From: Gammaproteobacteria bacterium
GTDB taxonomy: Bacteria; Pseudomonadota; Gammaproteobacteria; SURF-13
DNA length: 38,733 nt
Assembly: GCA_003599485.1 (NCBI GenBank)
Contig: QZKM01000032.1
Location: 1 to 38,733 of the forward strand
Direction: 5' to 3'
Shown here: positions 9,652 through 19,679 of the stretch, piece after piece
Layout: the number at the start of each line of letters is the position of its first letter
How positions within the stretch are numbered: position 1 is the stretch's first letter
The notes under the pieces: model-generated
What the model was told of the DNA's origin: nothing
Database searches by the model: none
The model's input: the letters and a program-made list of their open reading frames with translations, nothing else
Program-made: the position numbers and the translations under genes

Positions 9652-10730
9652 CAGGCCAGGGCCGCGAGCTGATCGGCCTGGTATTCGCTGATAAGCGGAT
9701 TGATCACCAGGTCGAGGTTGCCCTGCAAGATGGAGTCGAGTTGATACAGGGTCAAGTTGATGCGGTGATCGGTGAGCCTCCCTTGGGGAAAATTATAGGT
9801 GCGGATACGGTCGGAACGCGCGCCGCTTCCCACCAGATCGCGGCGCAGCTGGGTTTGCGCGCTGGTCTGTTTTTCTCGTTCCGCGGCCAGCAGGCGCGCC
9901 TGCAACAAGGACATGGCGCGCGCGCGGTTCTTGTGCTGCGAGCGCTCGTCCTGACATTCCACCACCACGCCCGTGGGCAGGTGCGTGATGCGGATCGCGG
10001 AGTCGGTTTTGTTCACGTGTTGTCCGCCCGCGCCGCTGGCGCGGAAGGTGTCAATTTTTAAGTCCGCCGGACTGATGCTGATTTCGTCTATCTCCGCCAC
10101 TTCCGGCATCACCGCCACGGTGCAGGTCGAGGTATGGATGCGGCCCTGGGTCTCGGTTTCCGGCACGCGCTGCACGCGATGTCCGCCCGATTCGAACTTG
10201 AGGCGCGAATAGGCCCCGTGCCCGATCACGCGCAGCACCACCTCTTTATAACCGCCGCGTTCGCTTGCCGCGCTGCTGATGGTCTCGGTTTGCCAGCGGC
10301 GCGACTCGGCGTAGCGCGTGTACATGCGCAGCAGATCGGCCGCGAACAGCGCCGCCTCGTCGCCGCCGGTACCGGCGCGGATTTCGAGAAAGATGTTGCC
10401 CGCGTCGTGCGGGTCGCTCGGCAGCAGCAGCGTTTGCAGTTCCAGTTCCAGTTCCTGCTCGCGCGCACGCGCCTGTTTCAGTTCCTCCTCGGCCAGCGCG
10501 CGCATGGCGGGGTCGGCGTCCTGCAACATCTGTTCTGCATTGGCGGCTTCCTGCTGCACCGCCCGGTATTTCTCGAAGCAGGCAATCACCGGCGACAATT
10601 CGGCGTACTCCCTGGAGTAATCGCGGAAACGCTGCTGATCGCGGATGGTGTCCGGGCTGGCGAGCAGGGCGTTGATTTCGTGCAGGCGCTCGGCGAGATT
10701 TTCCAGTTTGCCGCGGATGGAGGGTTTCAT
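9651..10730 (-). CDS. prfA: Peptide chain release factor 1
   Basis: [28 protein letters not shown] (GGQ) and RF1-type C-terminus. Confidence 0.97.
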   Translation of the reverse strand: MKPSIRGKLENLAERLHEINALLASPDTIRDQQRFRDYSREYAELSPVIACFEKYRAVQQEAANAEQMLQDADPAMRALAEEELKQARAREQELELELQTLLLPSDPHDAGNIFLEIRAGTGGDEAALFAADLLRMYTRYAESRRWQTETISSAASERGGYKEVVLRVIGHGAYSRLKFESGGHRVQRVPETETQGRIHTSTCTVAVMPEVAEIDEISISPADLKIDTFRASGAGGQHVNKTDSAIRITHLPTGVVVECQDERSQHKNRARAMSLLQARLLAAEREKQTSAQTQLRRDLVGSGARSDRIRTYNFPQGRLTDHRINLTLYQLDSILQGNLDLVINPLISEYQADQLAALA

Positions 10731-10760
10731 TACTTCAGGTAAAAGGAAAAGTGAGGGGGC

Positions 10761-12053
10761 TCACTGTTCGTTCTTTTCGCCTGTGCCCTGCGGGGTGGGG
10801 TGTTGCAAATTGAACAGCTCGTGCGCCGCGCGCAGCAGCTCGTCGCGCCCTTCGGCGCTGGCCTGCTTCAATTGCACGCACGGCGTGTGGATCAGCTTGT
10901 TGGTGAGCGAGCGCGCCAAGAGATGCATCACCTGTTCCGGGTCGCGCCCTTGCGCGAGCAGGCGGCGCGCGTTGGCCAGCTCCTCGTCGCGCGTGCGCTC
11001 CGCGTTCATGCGGTAGTCGCGGATGGTGGACACCGCGGACAGGGATTGCAGCCAGCCGGTGAAGCTCGCCACCTGCACATCCACGATTTCCTCGGCCTGC
11101 CTGGCGGCTTGATGGCGCGATTGCAGATTTTCCTGAATCACTTCCTGCAAGTCGTCCACGGTGTACAGGTACACGTCGGCGAGTTCGCCCACCTCCGGCT
11201 CAATGTCGCGCGGCACGGCGATATCCACCATGAACATGGGGCGATGCTTGCGCGCCTTCAGCGCGCTTTCCACGCTGCCCTTGCCCAGAATGGGCAGTTC
11301 GGCGGCGGTGGAGGAAATCACGATATCGGCTTCGGAGAGATGGGCGGGGAGTTCGGACAGGGCGATGGCGTAACCGTTGAATTCGCTGGCCAGGGCGTGG
11401 GCACGCTCCAGCGTGCGGTTGGCCACGATCACGCGCCCGATATTGTTTTCGCGCAGGTGGCGCGCGGTGAGTTCGATGGTCTCACCGGCGCCGATCAGCA
11501 GCGCGGTGTGTTTGTTCAGGTCGCCGAAAATCTGTTTGGCGAGACTTACCGCGGCAAACGCCACCGACACCGGGCTTGCGCCGATGGCGGTGTCGGTGCG
11601 CACCTGTTTGGCGGTGGTGAAGCTGTGCTGGAGCAAACGCCCCAGCAACGTGCCCACCGTGCCCGCTTCGGTTGCGATTTTGTAAGCTTCCTTGATCTGC
11701 CCCAGGATTTGCGGTTCGCCCAGAATCATGGAATCCAGCCCGCTCGCCACGCGCAGCAGGTGACGCACCGCCGCCGTGTCCTCGTGGGTATAGAGATAAG
11801 GCGCCACCGCGTCCAGATTCAATCCGTGATAGCGGCACAGCCAGGCGCTGACCGCGGCGCCGTGCGCGTTTTCATCTAGATGGCAATAGATTTCGGTGCG
11901 GTTGCAGGTGGAGGTAATTACCGCCTCTTGCACCCCGGGCTGGGCGGTGAGTTCACGCAGCGCGCCGGCCAGGCGCGCGGGCGCGAACGCCACGCGCTCG
12001 CGGATATCCACCGGGGCGGTCTTGTGGTTGATGCCGACGCTGAATAAGGGCAT
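10761..12053 (-). CDS. hemA: Glutamyl-tRNA reductase
   Basis: [40 protein letters not shown]; hemA-prfA-prmC synteny. Confidence 0.97.
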   Translation of the reverse strand: MPLFSVGINHKTAPVDIRERVAFAPARLAGALRELTAQPGVQEAVITSTCNRTEIYCHLDENAHGAAVSAWLCRYHGLNLDAVAPYLYTHEDTAAVRHLLRVASGLDSMILGEPQILGQIKEAYKIATEAGTVGTLLGRLLQHSFTTAKQVRTDTAIGASPVSVAFAAVSLAKQIFGDLNKHTALLIGAGETIELTARHLRENNIGRVIVANRTLERAHALASEFNGYAIALSELPAHLSEADIVISSTAAELPILGKGSVESALKARKHRPMFMVDIAVPRDIEPEVGELADVYLYTVDDLQEVIQENLQSRHQAARQAEEIVDVQVASFTGWLQSLSAVSTIRDYRMNAERTRDEELANARRLLAQGRDPEQVMHLLARSLTNKLIHTPCVQLKQASAEGRDELLRAAHELFNLQHPTPQGTGEKNEQ

Positions 12054-12239
12054 AACGTATAATAAATGCTGGACGAAAAGCTACGGCGCGGCTATCTTGT
12101 GCTCATGTTGACAGCCTTGGGCCGGATGATGGTTCTCTCCCGCTGCCCAATATACCTTGGCCTGTAAAATTTTGAAGGATAAACGCGTGGAATACAAGAA
12201 TACGCGCTTTTTGCCCACGCCTCCACTGGAAGGAACACG

Positions 12240-13961
12240 ATGAAAAGCCCGTCTTTTTTACGCCTGCTGAGCGCGGTTCTGGCCGTCACCCTGCTGCTGG
12301 CCTGCGCCACGCCCAGGCGCGCCGCCGCTCCGCTGCCTCAAGCGCCGGTCGGCGACGACCTGATGTATCAGGTTCTGGAGGCCGAACTGGCGGGTCAGCG
12401 CGGCGAGGCGCAGCTTGCCTACGAGAATTATTTCAAGGTGGCGCGCGCCACGCGCGATCCGCGTGCCGCCGCACGTGCCTTGCACATCGCCGTGTTCATG
12501 GGCGATCAGCAAAAGGCGCTGCGCGCGGCGCAATTGTGGGAGGAGCTGGACCCGCAAAGCCTGGACGCGCGCCAGGGCGTGGTGGAACTCCTGGTGCGCG
12601 GTGATCAGGCCGACGCCGCCTTGCCGCATCTGGAAGAATTGCTGTCCTTGCTGAGCACGCGCCTTGGCACGGGCGGCGCGGCCAACGCGCAAGAGCAGGC
12701 GTTTCTGCAAATCGCCGCGGTGCTGGGCAAGGAACGCAACCGGCGCGCGGCGCTCTCCCTGATGGGCAGGCTGGTGGAACGCCATGAGAACAATCCGCAC
12801 GCGCAGTTTGCCTACAGCAATCTGGCCGCGGGCGCGGGCGAGTATGACGTCGCGCGCCAGGCGGTTGACAAGGCGCTCGCGCTCAAGCCCGGCTGGGTCA
12901 ACGCCGTGCTGCTGCGCGTGCGCATCCAGCAATTGCAGGGCGATCTCAACGGCGCCACGGCTTATCTGGCCGAAGCGCTCCAGGCCGCACCCAAGGATCA
13001 ACTGCTGCGCATGACCTATGCGCGCCTGCTGGTGGACGGCCTGCACCTGGATGAGGCGCGCGCCCAACTCAAGGAAATCGCCAGACAGGCGGGCAAGAAC
13101 GGCGAGGTGTTGCTTGCGCTCGGCGTGCTGTCCATGCAGATGAATCAGCCGCAGGATGCCGGGCGTTATCTGAAGCAGGCGGTGAAGGCCGATGCGCAAC
13201 GTGTGGAGGCGAGCTACTACCTCGGTCAACTGGCCGAAACAGGTAAACAGTACGCGCAGGCCATCGAATGGTATCAGGCGGTCAATGAAGGCGACGCCTA
13301 TCTGGACGCGCAACTGCGCATCGGCAAACTCATCGCCAAACAAGGCGACGTGGAACGCGCGCGCGCCCATGTGCGCGCCATCCCTCTGCAAGATGTCTCC
13401 CAGCAGCCGATATTGATCCAGGCCGAGGCTGAATTGCTGGGCGGCCAGAAACGCTATGCCGAGGCCATGCAGATTTACGACGATGCGCTGGCCGTGGCGC
13501 CGGATCACGTCAATCTGCTGTACGGACGCGCCATGCTGGCGGAAAAGATGGACCGGTTCGATATTACGGAGCGGGACTTGCGCGCCATTTTGCAGCGCGA
13601 CCCCAACAACGCCGAGGCGTTGAACGCGCTGGGATACACGCTGGCGGACCGCAACCTGCGTCTGGAGGAAGCGCGCGAACTGATTCAGCGCGCGCTGGAG
13701 CTGCGTCCGCAGGACCCCGCCACTTTGGACAGCATGGGCTGGGTGTTGTATCGCCAGGGGCGGCATCAGGAGGCGCTGCGCCATCTGCAAAGCGCCTACG
13801 CCTTGAGCCGCGACGCGGAGATCGCCGCCCACCTGGGCGAAGTGCTGTGGGTGACCGGTGACCAGGAGCAGGCACGCAAGCTGTGGCGCGAGGCGTTGAA
13901 AAACGAGCCGGAACACGCCGTGCTGCGCGAGACGATGAAGCGCTTTAATCAGCCGATGTGA
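12240..13961 (+). CDS. TPR-repeat lipoprotein-like protein
   Basis: Signal sequence with LLLACATP lipobox-like site, multiple TPR motifs (AEALNALGYTLADRNLRLEEARELIQRALELRPQDPATLDSMGWVLYRQGR). Confidence 0.85.
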   Translation: MKSPSFLRLLSAVLAVTLLLACATPRRAAAPLPQAPVGDDLMYQVLEAELAGQRGEAQLAYENYFKVARATRDPRAAARALHIAVFMGDQQKALRAAQLWEELDPQSLDARQGVVELLVRGDQADAALPHLEELLSLLSTRLGTGGAANAQEQAFLQIAAVLGKERNRRAALSLMGRLVERHENNPHAQFAYSNLAAGAGEYDVARQAVDKALALKPGWVNAVLLRVRIQQLQGDLNGATAYLAEALQAAPKDQLLRMTYARLLVDGLHLDEARAQLKEIARQAGKNGEVLLALGVLSMQMNQPQDAGRYLKQAVKADAQRVEASYYLGQLAETGKQYAQAIEWYQAVNEGDAYLDAQLRIGKLIAKQGDVERARAHVRAIPLQDVSQQPILIQAEAELLGGQKRYAEAMQIYDDALAVAPDHVNLLYGRAMLAEKMDRFDITERDLRAILQRDPNNAEALNALGYTLADRNLRLEEARELIQRALELRPQDPATLDSMGWVLYRQGRHQEALRHLQSAYALSRDAEIAAHLGEVLWVTGDQEQARKLWREALKNEPEHAVLRETMKRFNQPM

Positions 13962-14530
13962 AGATTCTCCGCCTCATCGTCTGCACGCTCGTACTCGCTT
14001 CGTGCGCTGCTCCACCGTTCAAACCCGCCGCACTCGTCGCGCCCGTTCAAGACAACTGGGAGTTTATCGGGCGCATCTCAGTCAGTACACCAGAACAGGC
14101 CTGGCACGGCGAGATACGCTGGAGCCAGCAGGGCGATAGTTATGATATCCAACTCAACGCCCCGCTCGGCCAGGGCGCGTTGCGCCTCAGCGGCGATGCG
14201 CGCGGCGTGCGCCTGATCGCAAGCGGCGGCGCGGAACAGTTCGCCGCCGATCCCGAAACCCTGTTACAACAGCGTTTAAACTTAAGCCTTCCGGTATCGG
14301 GTTTGCGCTACTGGGTGCGCGCGCGTCCCGCCCCCGGCGCCGCGCAGACGCAGGAACTGGATGCGCGGGGACGGCCCCTGCGTCTCACGCAATCCGGCTG
14401 GGAGATCGAATACAAGCGTTATGCCGGAACCGGCAGCGGCGACCTGCCGGACAAGTTATTTTTGCGTAACGCGGGGGCGCATGTGGAGGTGCGTCTGGTG
14501 GTCGAGCAATGGAGTTCCGGAGCGCCGTAA
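13958..14530 (+). CDS. lolB: Outer membrane lipoprotein LolB
   Basis: Lipobox LVLASCAAP, NWEFIGRISVSTPEQAWHGEIRW; between TPR gene and ispE; 4-bp overlap with upstream CDS. Confidence 0.88.
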   Translation: MKILRLIVCTLVLASCAAPPFKPAALVAPVQDNWEFIGRISVSTPEQAWHGEIRWSQQGDSYDIQLNAPLGQGALRLSGDARGVRLIASGGAEQFAADPETLLQQRLNLSLPVSGLRYWVRARPAPGAAQTQELDARGRPLRLTQSGWEIEYKRYAGTGSGDLPDKLFLRNAGAHVEVRLVVEQWSSGAP

Positions 14531-14557
14531 GGCGGCCTTTCTGGTAAAATAGCGGCA

Positions 14558-15424
14558 ATGAATACGCGCGCGTGGCCCGCGCCCGCCAAGCTCAATTTAT
14601 TTCTGCGCATCACCGGGCGGCGCACCGACGGTTATCACACGCTGCAGACGGTATTCCAGTTTCTGGACTACGGCGACGCGCTGCGTTTCCGGGTGAGGGA
14701 TGACGGCGTCATCCGCGCGCTGCACCGCATCGCGGGTGTGGGCGAGGAGCACGATCTTTGCCTGCGCGCGGCGAAGCTTTTGCAGCGCGCAGGCGGCGTG
14801 GGGCAAGGCGCGGACATCGAACTCGACAAGCGCCTGCCGCTCGGCGCGGGACTGGGCGGCGGCAGCTCCGACGCCGCCACTACGGTGCTGGCGCTGAATC
14901 GCCTGTGGGGCCTGCATTGGCCGGAGGACAAGCTGGCGCAACTGGGATTACAACTGGGCGCGGACGTGCCGGTATTTGTGCGCGGTGTGGCGGCTTGGGC
15001 CGAAGGCGTGGGTGAGCAATTGACGCCGCTGGAACTGGATGAACCGTGGTACGTGGTGTTGACGCCGGACTGCCAGGTATCCACCAGGGAGATTTTCAAC
15101 GCGCCGGATTTGACACGCAACAGCGCGCCCATCACAATGCGCGCCTTTATTGAAGGCGCAGAGCGGCCCGGCAACGACTGCGAGGCGGCGGTGTGCAAAC
15201 GCCACCCGGCGGTGCGCAAGGCGCTGGACAGGCTCATGCCCTTCGCGCCCGCGCGCATGACCGGCACCGGCAGCGCGGTGTTCGCGGCCTTTGCAGAAGA
15301 AGCGCGCGCGCGCGCGGTGTTGAGCGAGATCGCCGCACACTGGCCGCCAGGATGGCAGGGATTCGTGGCGCAGGGAAAAAACCGCTCGCCGCTGCACGAA
15401 ATGTTGGCAGGTGAGCAGTATTAA
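14558..15424 (+). CDS. ispE: 4-diphosphocytidyl-2-C-methyl-D-erythritol kinase
   Basis: PAKLNLFLRITGRRTDGYHTLQTVFQFLD and GAGLGGGSSDAATTVLALN GHMP kinase motifs. Confidence 0.96.
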   Translation: MNTRAWPAPAKLNLFLRITGRRTDGYHTLQTVFQFLDYGDALRFRVRDDGVIRALHRIAGVGEEHDLCLRAAKLLQRAGGVGQGADIELDKRLPLGAGLGGGSSDAATTVLALNRLWGLHWPEDKLAQLGLQLGADVPVFVRGVAAWAEGVGEQLTPLELDEPWYVVLTPDCQVSTREIFNAPDLTRNSAPITMRAFIEGAERPGNDCEAAVCKRHPAVRKALDRLMPFAPARMTGTGSAVFAAFAEEARARAVLSEIAAHWPPGWQGFVAQGKNRSPLHEMLAGEQY

Positions 15425-15630
15425 TTGCGGGTGTAGAGCGATGGGGTTTCCCAAGGGAGTGAGCCCGCGAAGCGGGCGAACGACTCGCCAGGGAGGGCGA
15501 GGCTGGGGCGGCTTCACTGAGCAGGATAGCGCAGTGAAGCCGCTGACAGGTTGCTGCGCTGCGCTTCCTGCTCCGCTTGCAACCCCGGCCAGCACGTCCC
15601 TGTGCTGTCGTTCGCGGCTGTGCCGCTCAC

Positions 15631-15663
15631 CCCGCGCGAATTCACTTCGCGCGGTAGCGAAAT
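15631..15663 (+). repeat. 33-bp direct repeat copy 1 (hairpin CCGCGCGAA-TTCAC-TTCGCGCGG)
   Basis: CCCGCGCGAATTCACTTCGCGCGGTAGCGAAAT, identical to 15752-15784. Confidence 0.95.
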
Positions 15664-15751
15664 TTTTTATTGGAGTATCGCCCATAATGCCCTGCGCGTA
15701 TAGGGCGATGGGGTTTCCAAAGGGGAGAGGCGCAGCTCTCCCCTTTGGTCG

Positions 15752-15784
15752 CCCGCGCGAATTCACTTCGCGCGGTAGCGAAAT
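15752..15784 (+). repeat. 33-bp direct repeat copy 2, ending 4 nt before tRNA-Gln
   Basis: Identical to 15631-15663. Confidence 0.95.
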
Positions 15785-15788
15785 CTTA

Positions 15789-15863
15789 TGGGGTGTCGCC
15801 AAGTGGTAAGGCACCGGATTTTGATTCCGGCATTCCCAGGTTCGAATCCTGGCACCCCAGCCA
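15789..15863 (+). tRNA. tRNA-Gln (anticodon TTG), CCA encoded
   Basis: TGGGGTG..CACCCCA acceptor stem, anticodon stem CCGGA/TCCGG with loop TTTTGAT, T-arm CCAGG TTCGAAT CCTGG, GCCA end. Confidence 0.96.
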
Positions 15864-15885
15864 ATTGGTATTTTTATTTATTAAA

Positions 15886-16022
15886 CGGGGTGGGGCGCCA
15901 GGATGAGAACCTGGAAGGTTCGACAAATTCGCCGGGAGCGAATTTGAACAGCGGAGCGAAGCGACGCTGGCCCCGAAGGGGCGGAGGGCAGGATGCCCGG
16001 AGTAGGACTGGCGCCACAGCCA
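15886..16022 (+). repeat. tRNA-Gln-like shell with internal hairpin array, in the prs 5' leader
   Basis: Starts CGGGGTGGGGCGCCAGG (cf. tRNA TGGGGTGTCGCCAAG), AAGGTTCGA, hairpins AAATTCGC-CGGGA-GCGAATTT, CCCC-GAA-GGGG, GGGCA-GGA-TGCCC, ends CTGGCGCCACAGCCA (cf. CTGGCACCCCAGCCA); outer GGCGCCAG (15894-15901)/CTGGCGCC (16008-16015). Confidence 0.7.
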
Positions 16023-16045
16023 AAAAGCAAAGGGGAATTTAAGAC

Positions 16046-16999
16046 GTGAGTGACGGCAAAATGATGGTGTTTTCCGGCAATGCCAACCGGCCGCTGGCCG
16101 AGAGCATCGCCAATTATCTCAATCTGCCGCTGGGCAAGGCGGTGGTGGGCCGGTTCAGCGACGGCGAGGTGCTGGTTGAGATCATGGAAAACGTGCGCGG
16201 CCAGGACGTGTTCGTGGTGCAGCCCACCTGCGCGCCGACCAACGACAACCTCATGGAGTTGCTGGTGATGATAGACGCCATGCGCCGTTCCTCCGCGTAC
16301 CGCGTCACCGCGGTGATTCCCTATTTCGGCTACTCGCGCCAGGATCGCAGGCCGCGCTCCGCGCGCGTGCCGATCACCGCCAAGGTGGTGGCCAACATGT
16401 TCGAGAGCGTGGGCGCCGACCGCCTGGTCACGGTGGATTTGCACGCCGACCAGATACAGGGCTTCTTCGACATTCCGGTGGACAACGTGTACGCCTCGCC
16501 GGTGCTGCTGGGCGACGTGTGGAAGCACAAATCCAACGACCTGATCGTGGTGTCGCCCGACGTGGGCGGCGTGGTGCGCGCGCGCGCCATCGCCAAAAAC
16601 CTGGACGACGCCGAGCTCGCCATCATAGACAAGCGCCGCCCGCGCCCCAACGAGGCCAAGGTGATGAACGTGATCGGCGACGTGGAAGGACGCGCCTGCA
16701 TCCTGGTGGACGACCTGGTGGACACCGCCGGCACGCTGTGCGAGGCGGCGCGCGCGCTGAAGGAAAAGGGCGCGGCCAAGGTCGCCGCCTATTGTACGCA
16801 CCCGGTGCTGTCGGGCCCCGCGGTGGCCAACATCGAAAAATCCGTGCTGGACGAGCTGGTGGTCACCGACACCATCCCGCTGCGTCCCGACGCCAGAAAC
16901 TGCAAGCGCATCCGCCAGCTCAGCATCGCCGAGATGCTGGCCGAGACCATGCGCCGCATCAGCCGCGAAGAGTCGGTCAGCTCGCTGTTCATGGACTAG
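16046..16999 (+). CDS. prs: Ribose-phosphate pyrophosphokinase
   Basis: [64 protein letters not shown]. Confidence 0.97.
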   Translation: MSDGKMMVFSGNANRPLAESIANYLNLPLGKAVVGRFSDGEVLVEIMENVRGQDVFVVQPTCAPTNDNLMELLVMIDAMRRSSAYRVTAVIPYFGYSRQDRRPRSARVPITAKVVANMFESVGADRLVTVDLHADQIQGFFDIPVDNVYASPVLLGDVWKHKSNDLIVVSPDVGGVVRARAIAKNLDDAELAIIDKRRPRPNEAKVMNVIGDVEGRACILVDDLVDTAGTLCEAARALKEKGAAKVAAYCTHPVLSGPAVANIEKSVLDELVVTDTIPLRPDARNCKRIRQLSIAEMLAETMRRISREESVSSLFMD

Positions 17000-17085
17000 C
17001 GTCTTTTCCCGCCTCTCCCTCCGGAACAGGCCGCCGCGCGAGCAGTGAGCAAGAGCGTTGGCTCATTCCCCGCCCCCTCCATTCC

Positions 17086-17094
17086 TGCTATAAT
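17086..17094 (+). promoter_or_regulatory. Extended -10 promoter candidate upstream of rplY
   Basis: TGCTATAAT (TGn + TATAAT) ~68 bp upstream of rplY ATG; no clear -35 at 17 bp spacing. Confidence 0.4.
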
Positions 17095-17161
17095 AATAAG
17101 CTTTTTACGGTACGCGCCTGGTCGCGGGCGCGCATTTTAAACTCACGAATCGGAGATAACT

Positions 17162-17851
17162 ATGGCCATTGATTTCACACTGGTTGCGGAAACGCGTAAC
17201 GCCAAGGGCAAGGGTGCGAGCCGCCGCCTGCGTCACGCGGACAAGGTGCCGGGCATTATCTACGGCGGCGAACAGCCCGCCGTGCCGGTAACGCTGGAGC
17301 ACAATTCGCTGCTCAGGCATCTGGATCACGAGGCGTTTTATTCGCACATCCTCACCGTCAAACTGGACGGCAGGGAAGAAAAGGCGGTGTTGCGTGATTT
17401 GCAGCGCCATCCGCACAAACCGCGCATCGTGCACATTGATTTACAGCGCGTGAGCGCCACGCAGAAGCTGCGCATGCGCGTGCCGCTGCACTTCACCGGC
17501 GCCGACATTGCGCCCGGCGTCAAGCAATCGGGCGGCGTGGTGTCGCACCTGATGAGCGATCTGGAAGTATCCTGCTTCCCGCAGCACCTGCCGGAATTCA
17601 TCGAGGTGGATTTGTCGCAGGTGAAGTTGAACGAGTCGGTGCATCTTTCCCACCTGAAGTTGCCGGAGGGCGTGGAACTGGTGGCGCTCGCCCACGGCGA
17701 CGACCGCGCCGTGGCCTCAATCCACATGCCGCGCGTGGTGGAGGAAGAAAAACCCGCGGAAGTGGCCACGCCTGCCGCCGAAGGGCAACCCGCCGCCGGC
17801 GCGCCGGCCGCCGAGGCCGCCAAGCCGGCATCGGGCGGCAAGAAGGAATAA
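17162..17851 (+). CDS. rplY: 50S ribosomal protein L25 (Ctc form)
   Basis: RNAKGKGASRRLRHADKVPGIIYGG; prs-rplY-pth-ychF synteny; Ala/Pro-rich C-terminus. Confidence 0.95.
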   Translation: MAIDFTLVAETRNAKGKGASRRLRHADKVPGIIYGGEQPAVPVTLEHNSLLRHLDHEAFYSHILTVKLDGREEKAVLRDLQRHPHKPRIVHIDLQRVSATQKLRMRVPLHFTGADIAPGVKQSGGVVSHLMSDLEVSCFPQHLPEFIEVDLSQVKLNESVHLSHLKLPEGVELVALAHGDDRAVASIHMPRVVEEEKPAEVATPAAEGQPAAGAPAAEAAKPASGGKKE

Positions 17852-17872
17852 GTCTTACCCGGAAGCGCGGCG

Positions 17873-18448
17873 TTGCCGGTTCAACTCATCGCCGGGCTGG
17901 GCAATCCCGGCGCCGGCTACATCCAAACCCGGCACAACGCCGGGTTTTGGTTTGTGGACGCCGTGGCGCGCGAGCGGCATGCGCACTTCACGCGCGAGGC
18001 GAAGTTTCAGGGCGAGGCGTGCAAATTCACTTCCGCGCACGGCGAGCACTGGCTGTTCAAGCCCGCCACCTATATGAACAAGAGCGGCGCGGCGCTGCAG
18101 GCCATTGCCGCTTTCTACAAAATCCCGGTGCAGAATATCCTGGTCGCGCACGATGATCTCGATCTGCCGCCGGGTGTGGCGCGCCTGAAGCAGGGCGGCG
18201 GCCACGGCGGACACAACGGGTTGCGCGACATCATCGCGCAACTGGGCCCGGATTTCCTGCGCTTGCGCATCGGCATCGGTCATCCGGGCAAGGATAATGA
18301 CGTGGTGAACTACGTATTGCAGCGCGCGCCGGCGGAGGAGCAGAAACTGCTGGACGGCGCGCTCGCAGAAGCGCACGCGGCGCTGCCGTTGATATTGAGC
18401 GGCGCGGTGGAAAAGGCGATGCAGCAGTTGCACACCGGTAAACCCTAA
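17873..18448 (+). CDS. pth: Peptidyl-tRNA hydrolase (TTG start)
   Basis: [53 protein letters not shown]. Confidence 0.96.
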   Translation: MPVQLIAGLGNPGAGYIQTRHNAGFWFVDAVARERHAHFTREAKFQGEACKFTSAHGEHWLFKPATYMNKSGAALQAIAAFYKIPVQNILVAHDDLDLPPGVARLKQGGGHGGHNGLRDIIAQLGPDFLRLRIGIGHPGKDNDVVNYVLQRAPAEEQKLLDGALAEAHAALPLILSGAVEKAMQQLHTGKP

Positions 18449-18461
18449 AGGAAATCATTCA

Positions 18462-19553
18462 GTGGGATTCAAATGCGGTATTGTCGGCCTGCCCAACGTG
18501 GGCAAATCCACCTTGTTCAACGCCCTCACCAAGGCGGGCATCGCAGCGGAGAACTATCCGTTCTGCACCATCGAGCCGAACGTCGGCATCGTGCCGGTGC
18601 CTGATCCGCGGCTCGATGCGCTGGCCGGAATCGTCAAACCGCAGAAGGTGGCGCCCACGGTGATCGAGTTCGTGGACATTGCGGGGCTGGTGGCGGGCGC
18701 CTCCAGGGGCGAGGGCCTCGGCAATAAATTCCTCGCCCACATCCGCGAGACCGACGCCGTCGCGCAGGTGGTGCGCTGCTTCGAGGACGCCAACGTGGTG
18801 CACGTGGCGGGCAAGGTTGCGCCGCTGTCGGATATCGAGGTCGTCAACACCGAATTGGCGCTGGCCGACCTCGACACCGTAGACAAGGCGCTGCTGCGCG
18901 CGGGCAAGGCGAGCAAGGCGGGTGACAAGGACGCGCTGGCGCAAAAGGCGCTGCTGGAGCGGGTACACGCGTGTTTGAATGAGGGCAGGCCCGTGCGCAT
19001 ACTCGCGCTCAGCGCCGATGAAAGAAAACACCTGCGCGAGCTTCAGTTGCTTACCGCCAAGCCGGTCTTGTATGTGGCCAACGTGGCCGAGAACGGTTTT
19101 ACCAACAATCCGTATCTCGACTTGGTGCGCAATCACGCCGTGCAGGAAGGCGCCGAAGTGGTCGCGGTATGCGCCGCCATCGAGTCCGAGATCGCTGAAC
19201 TGGCGGATGACGAGAGGGCGGAATTTTTAAAGGAGCTCGGTCTGGAAGAGCCCGGCCTGAACCGCGTGATCCGCGCCGGTTACGCGCTGCTCGGATTACA
19301 GACCTACTTTACCGCCGGGGTAAAAGAAGTGCGCGCCTGGACCGTGCCCATAGGCGCCACCGCGCCGCAGGCGGCGGGCGCGATCCACTCCGATTTCGAA
19401 CATGGTTTTATCCGCGCCGAGGTGATTGCCTACGAGGACTATATCAAATACCGCGGCGAACAAGGCGCCAAGGAAGCGGGCAGGTGGCGTCTGGAGGGAA
19501 AAGACTACGTGGTGCAGGACGGCGACGTGATGCATTTCAGGTTTAATGTTTAA
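18462..19553 (+). CDS. ychF: Ribosome-binding ATPase YchF (GTG start)
   Basis: [39 protein letters not shown]-like C-terminus. Confidence 0.97.
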   Translation: MGFKCGIVGLPNVGKSTLFNALTKAGIAAENYPFCTIEPNVGIVPVPDPRLDALAGIVKPQKVAPTVIEFVDIAGLVAGASRGEGLGNKFLAHIRETDAVAQVVRCFEDANVVHVAGKVAPLSDIEVVNTELALADLDTVDKALLRAGKASKAGDKDALAQKALLERVHACLNEGRPVRILALSADERKHLRELQLLTAKPVLYVANVAENGFTNNPYLDLVRNHAVQEGAEVVAVCAAIESEIAELADDERAEFLKELGLEEPGLNRVIRAGYALLGLQTYFTAGVKEVRAWTVPIGATAPQAAGAIHSDFEHGFIRAEVIAYEDYIKYRGEQGAKEAGRWRLEGKDYVVQDGDVMHFRFNV

Positions 19554-19557
19554 GTAC

Positions 19558-19677
19558 AAATACAGGGGAAAGGGGAAAGGGGAAAGGGGAAAGGGGAAAG
19601 GGGAAAGACAAATACGGAAAAAATCTGTAGAATTATTCCCCCTTGTATCTTTTCCCTTGTCCCTTTTCCCTGAATTT
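19558..19677 (+). repeat. ~120-bp element: six tandem GGGGAAA plus pyrimidine-rich end; imperfect terminal inverted repeats (copy 1)
   Basis: AAATACAGGGGAAAGGGG.. (GGGGAAA x6 at 19565-19606) .. TTTTCCCTTGTCCCTTTTCCCTGAATTT; end is near-reverse-complement of start. Confidence 0.85.
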
Positions 19678-19679
19678 AA

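Larger units (their letters stand above)
15438..15788 (+). repeat. Hairpin array with degenerate tRNA-Gln 5'-fragment-like copies (upstream of tRNA-Gln)
   Basis: Perfect or near-perfect hairpins, e.g. CTCGCC-AGGGAG-GGCGAG (15484-15501), CGGCTTCACTG..CAGTGAAGCCG, CCAAAGGGGAGAG-GCGCAG-CTCTCCCCTTTGG (15717-15748); duplicated 33-mer; TGGGGTTTCCCAAGG / TTATTGGAGTATCGCCC resemble tRNA start TTATGGGGTGTCGCCAAGTGG. Confidence 0.75.

Noticed and set aside
12258-13916. 552-aa minus-strand ORF opposite the TPR gene
   Set aside because: Shadow ORF; plus strand has signal peptide, TPR repeats and lolB-ispE synteny.
19565-19606. GGGGAAA array as a CRISPR
   Set aside because: 7-bp unit without spacers; simple tandem repeat, not repeat-spacer architecture.
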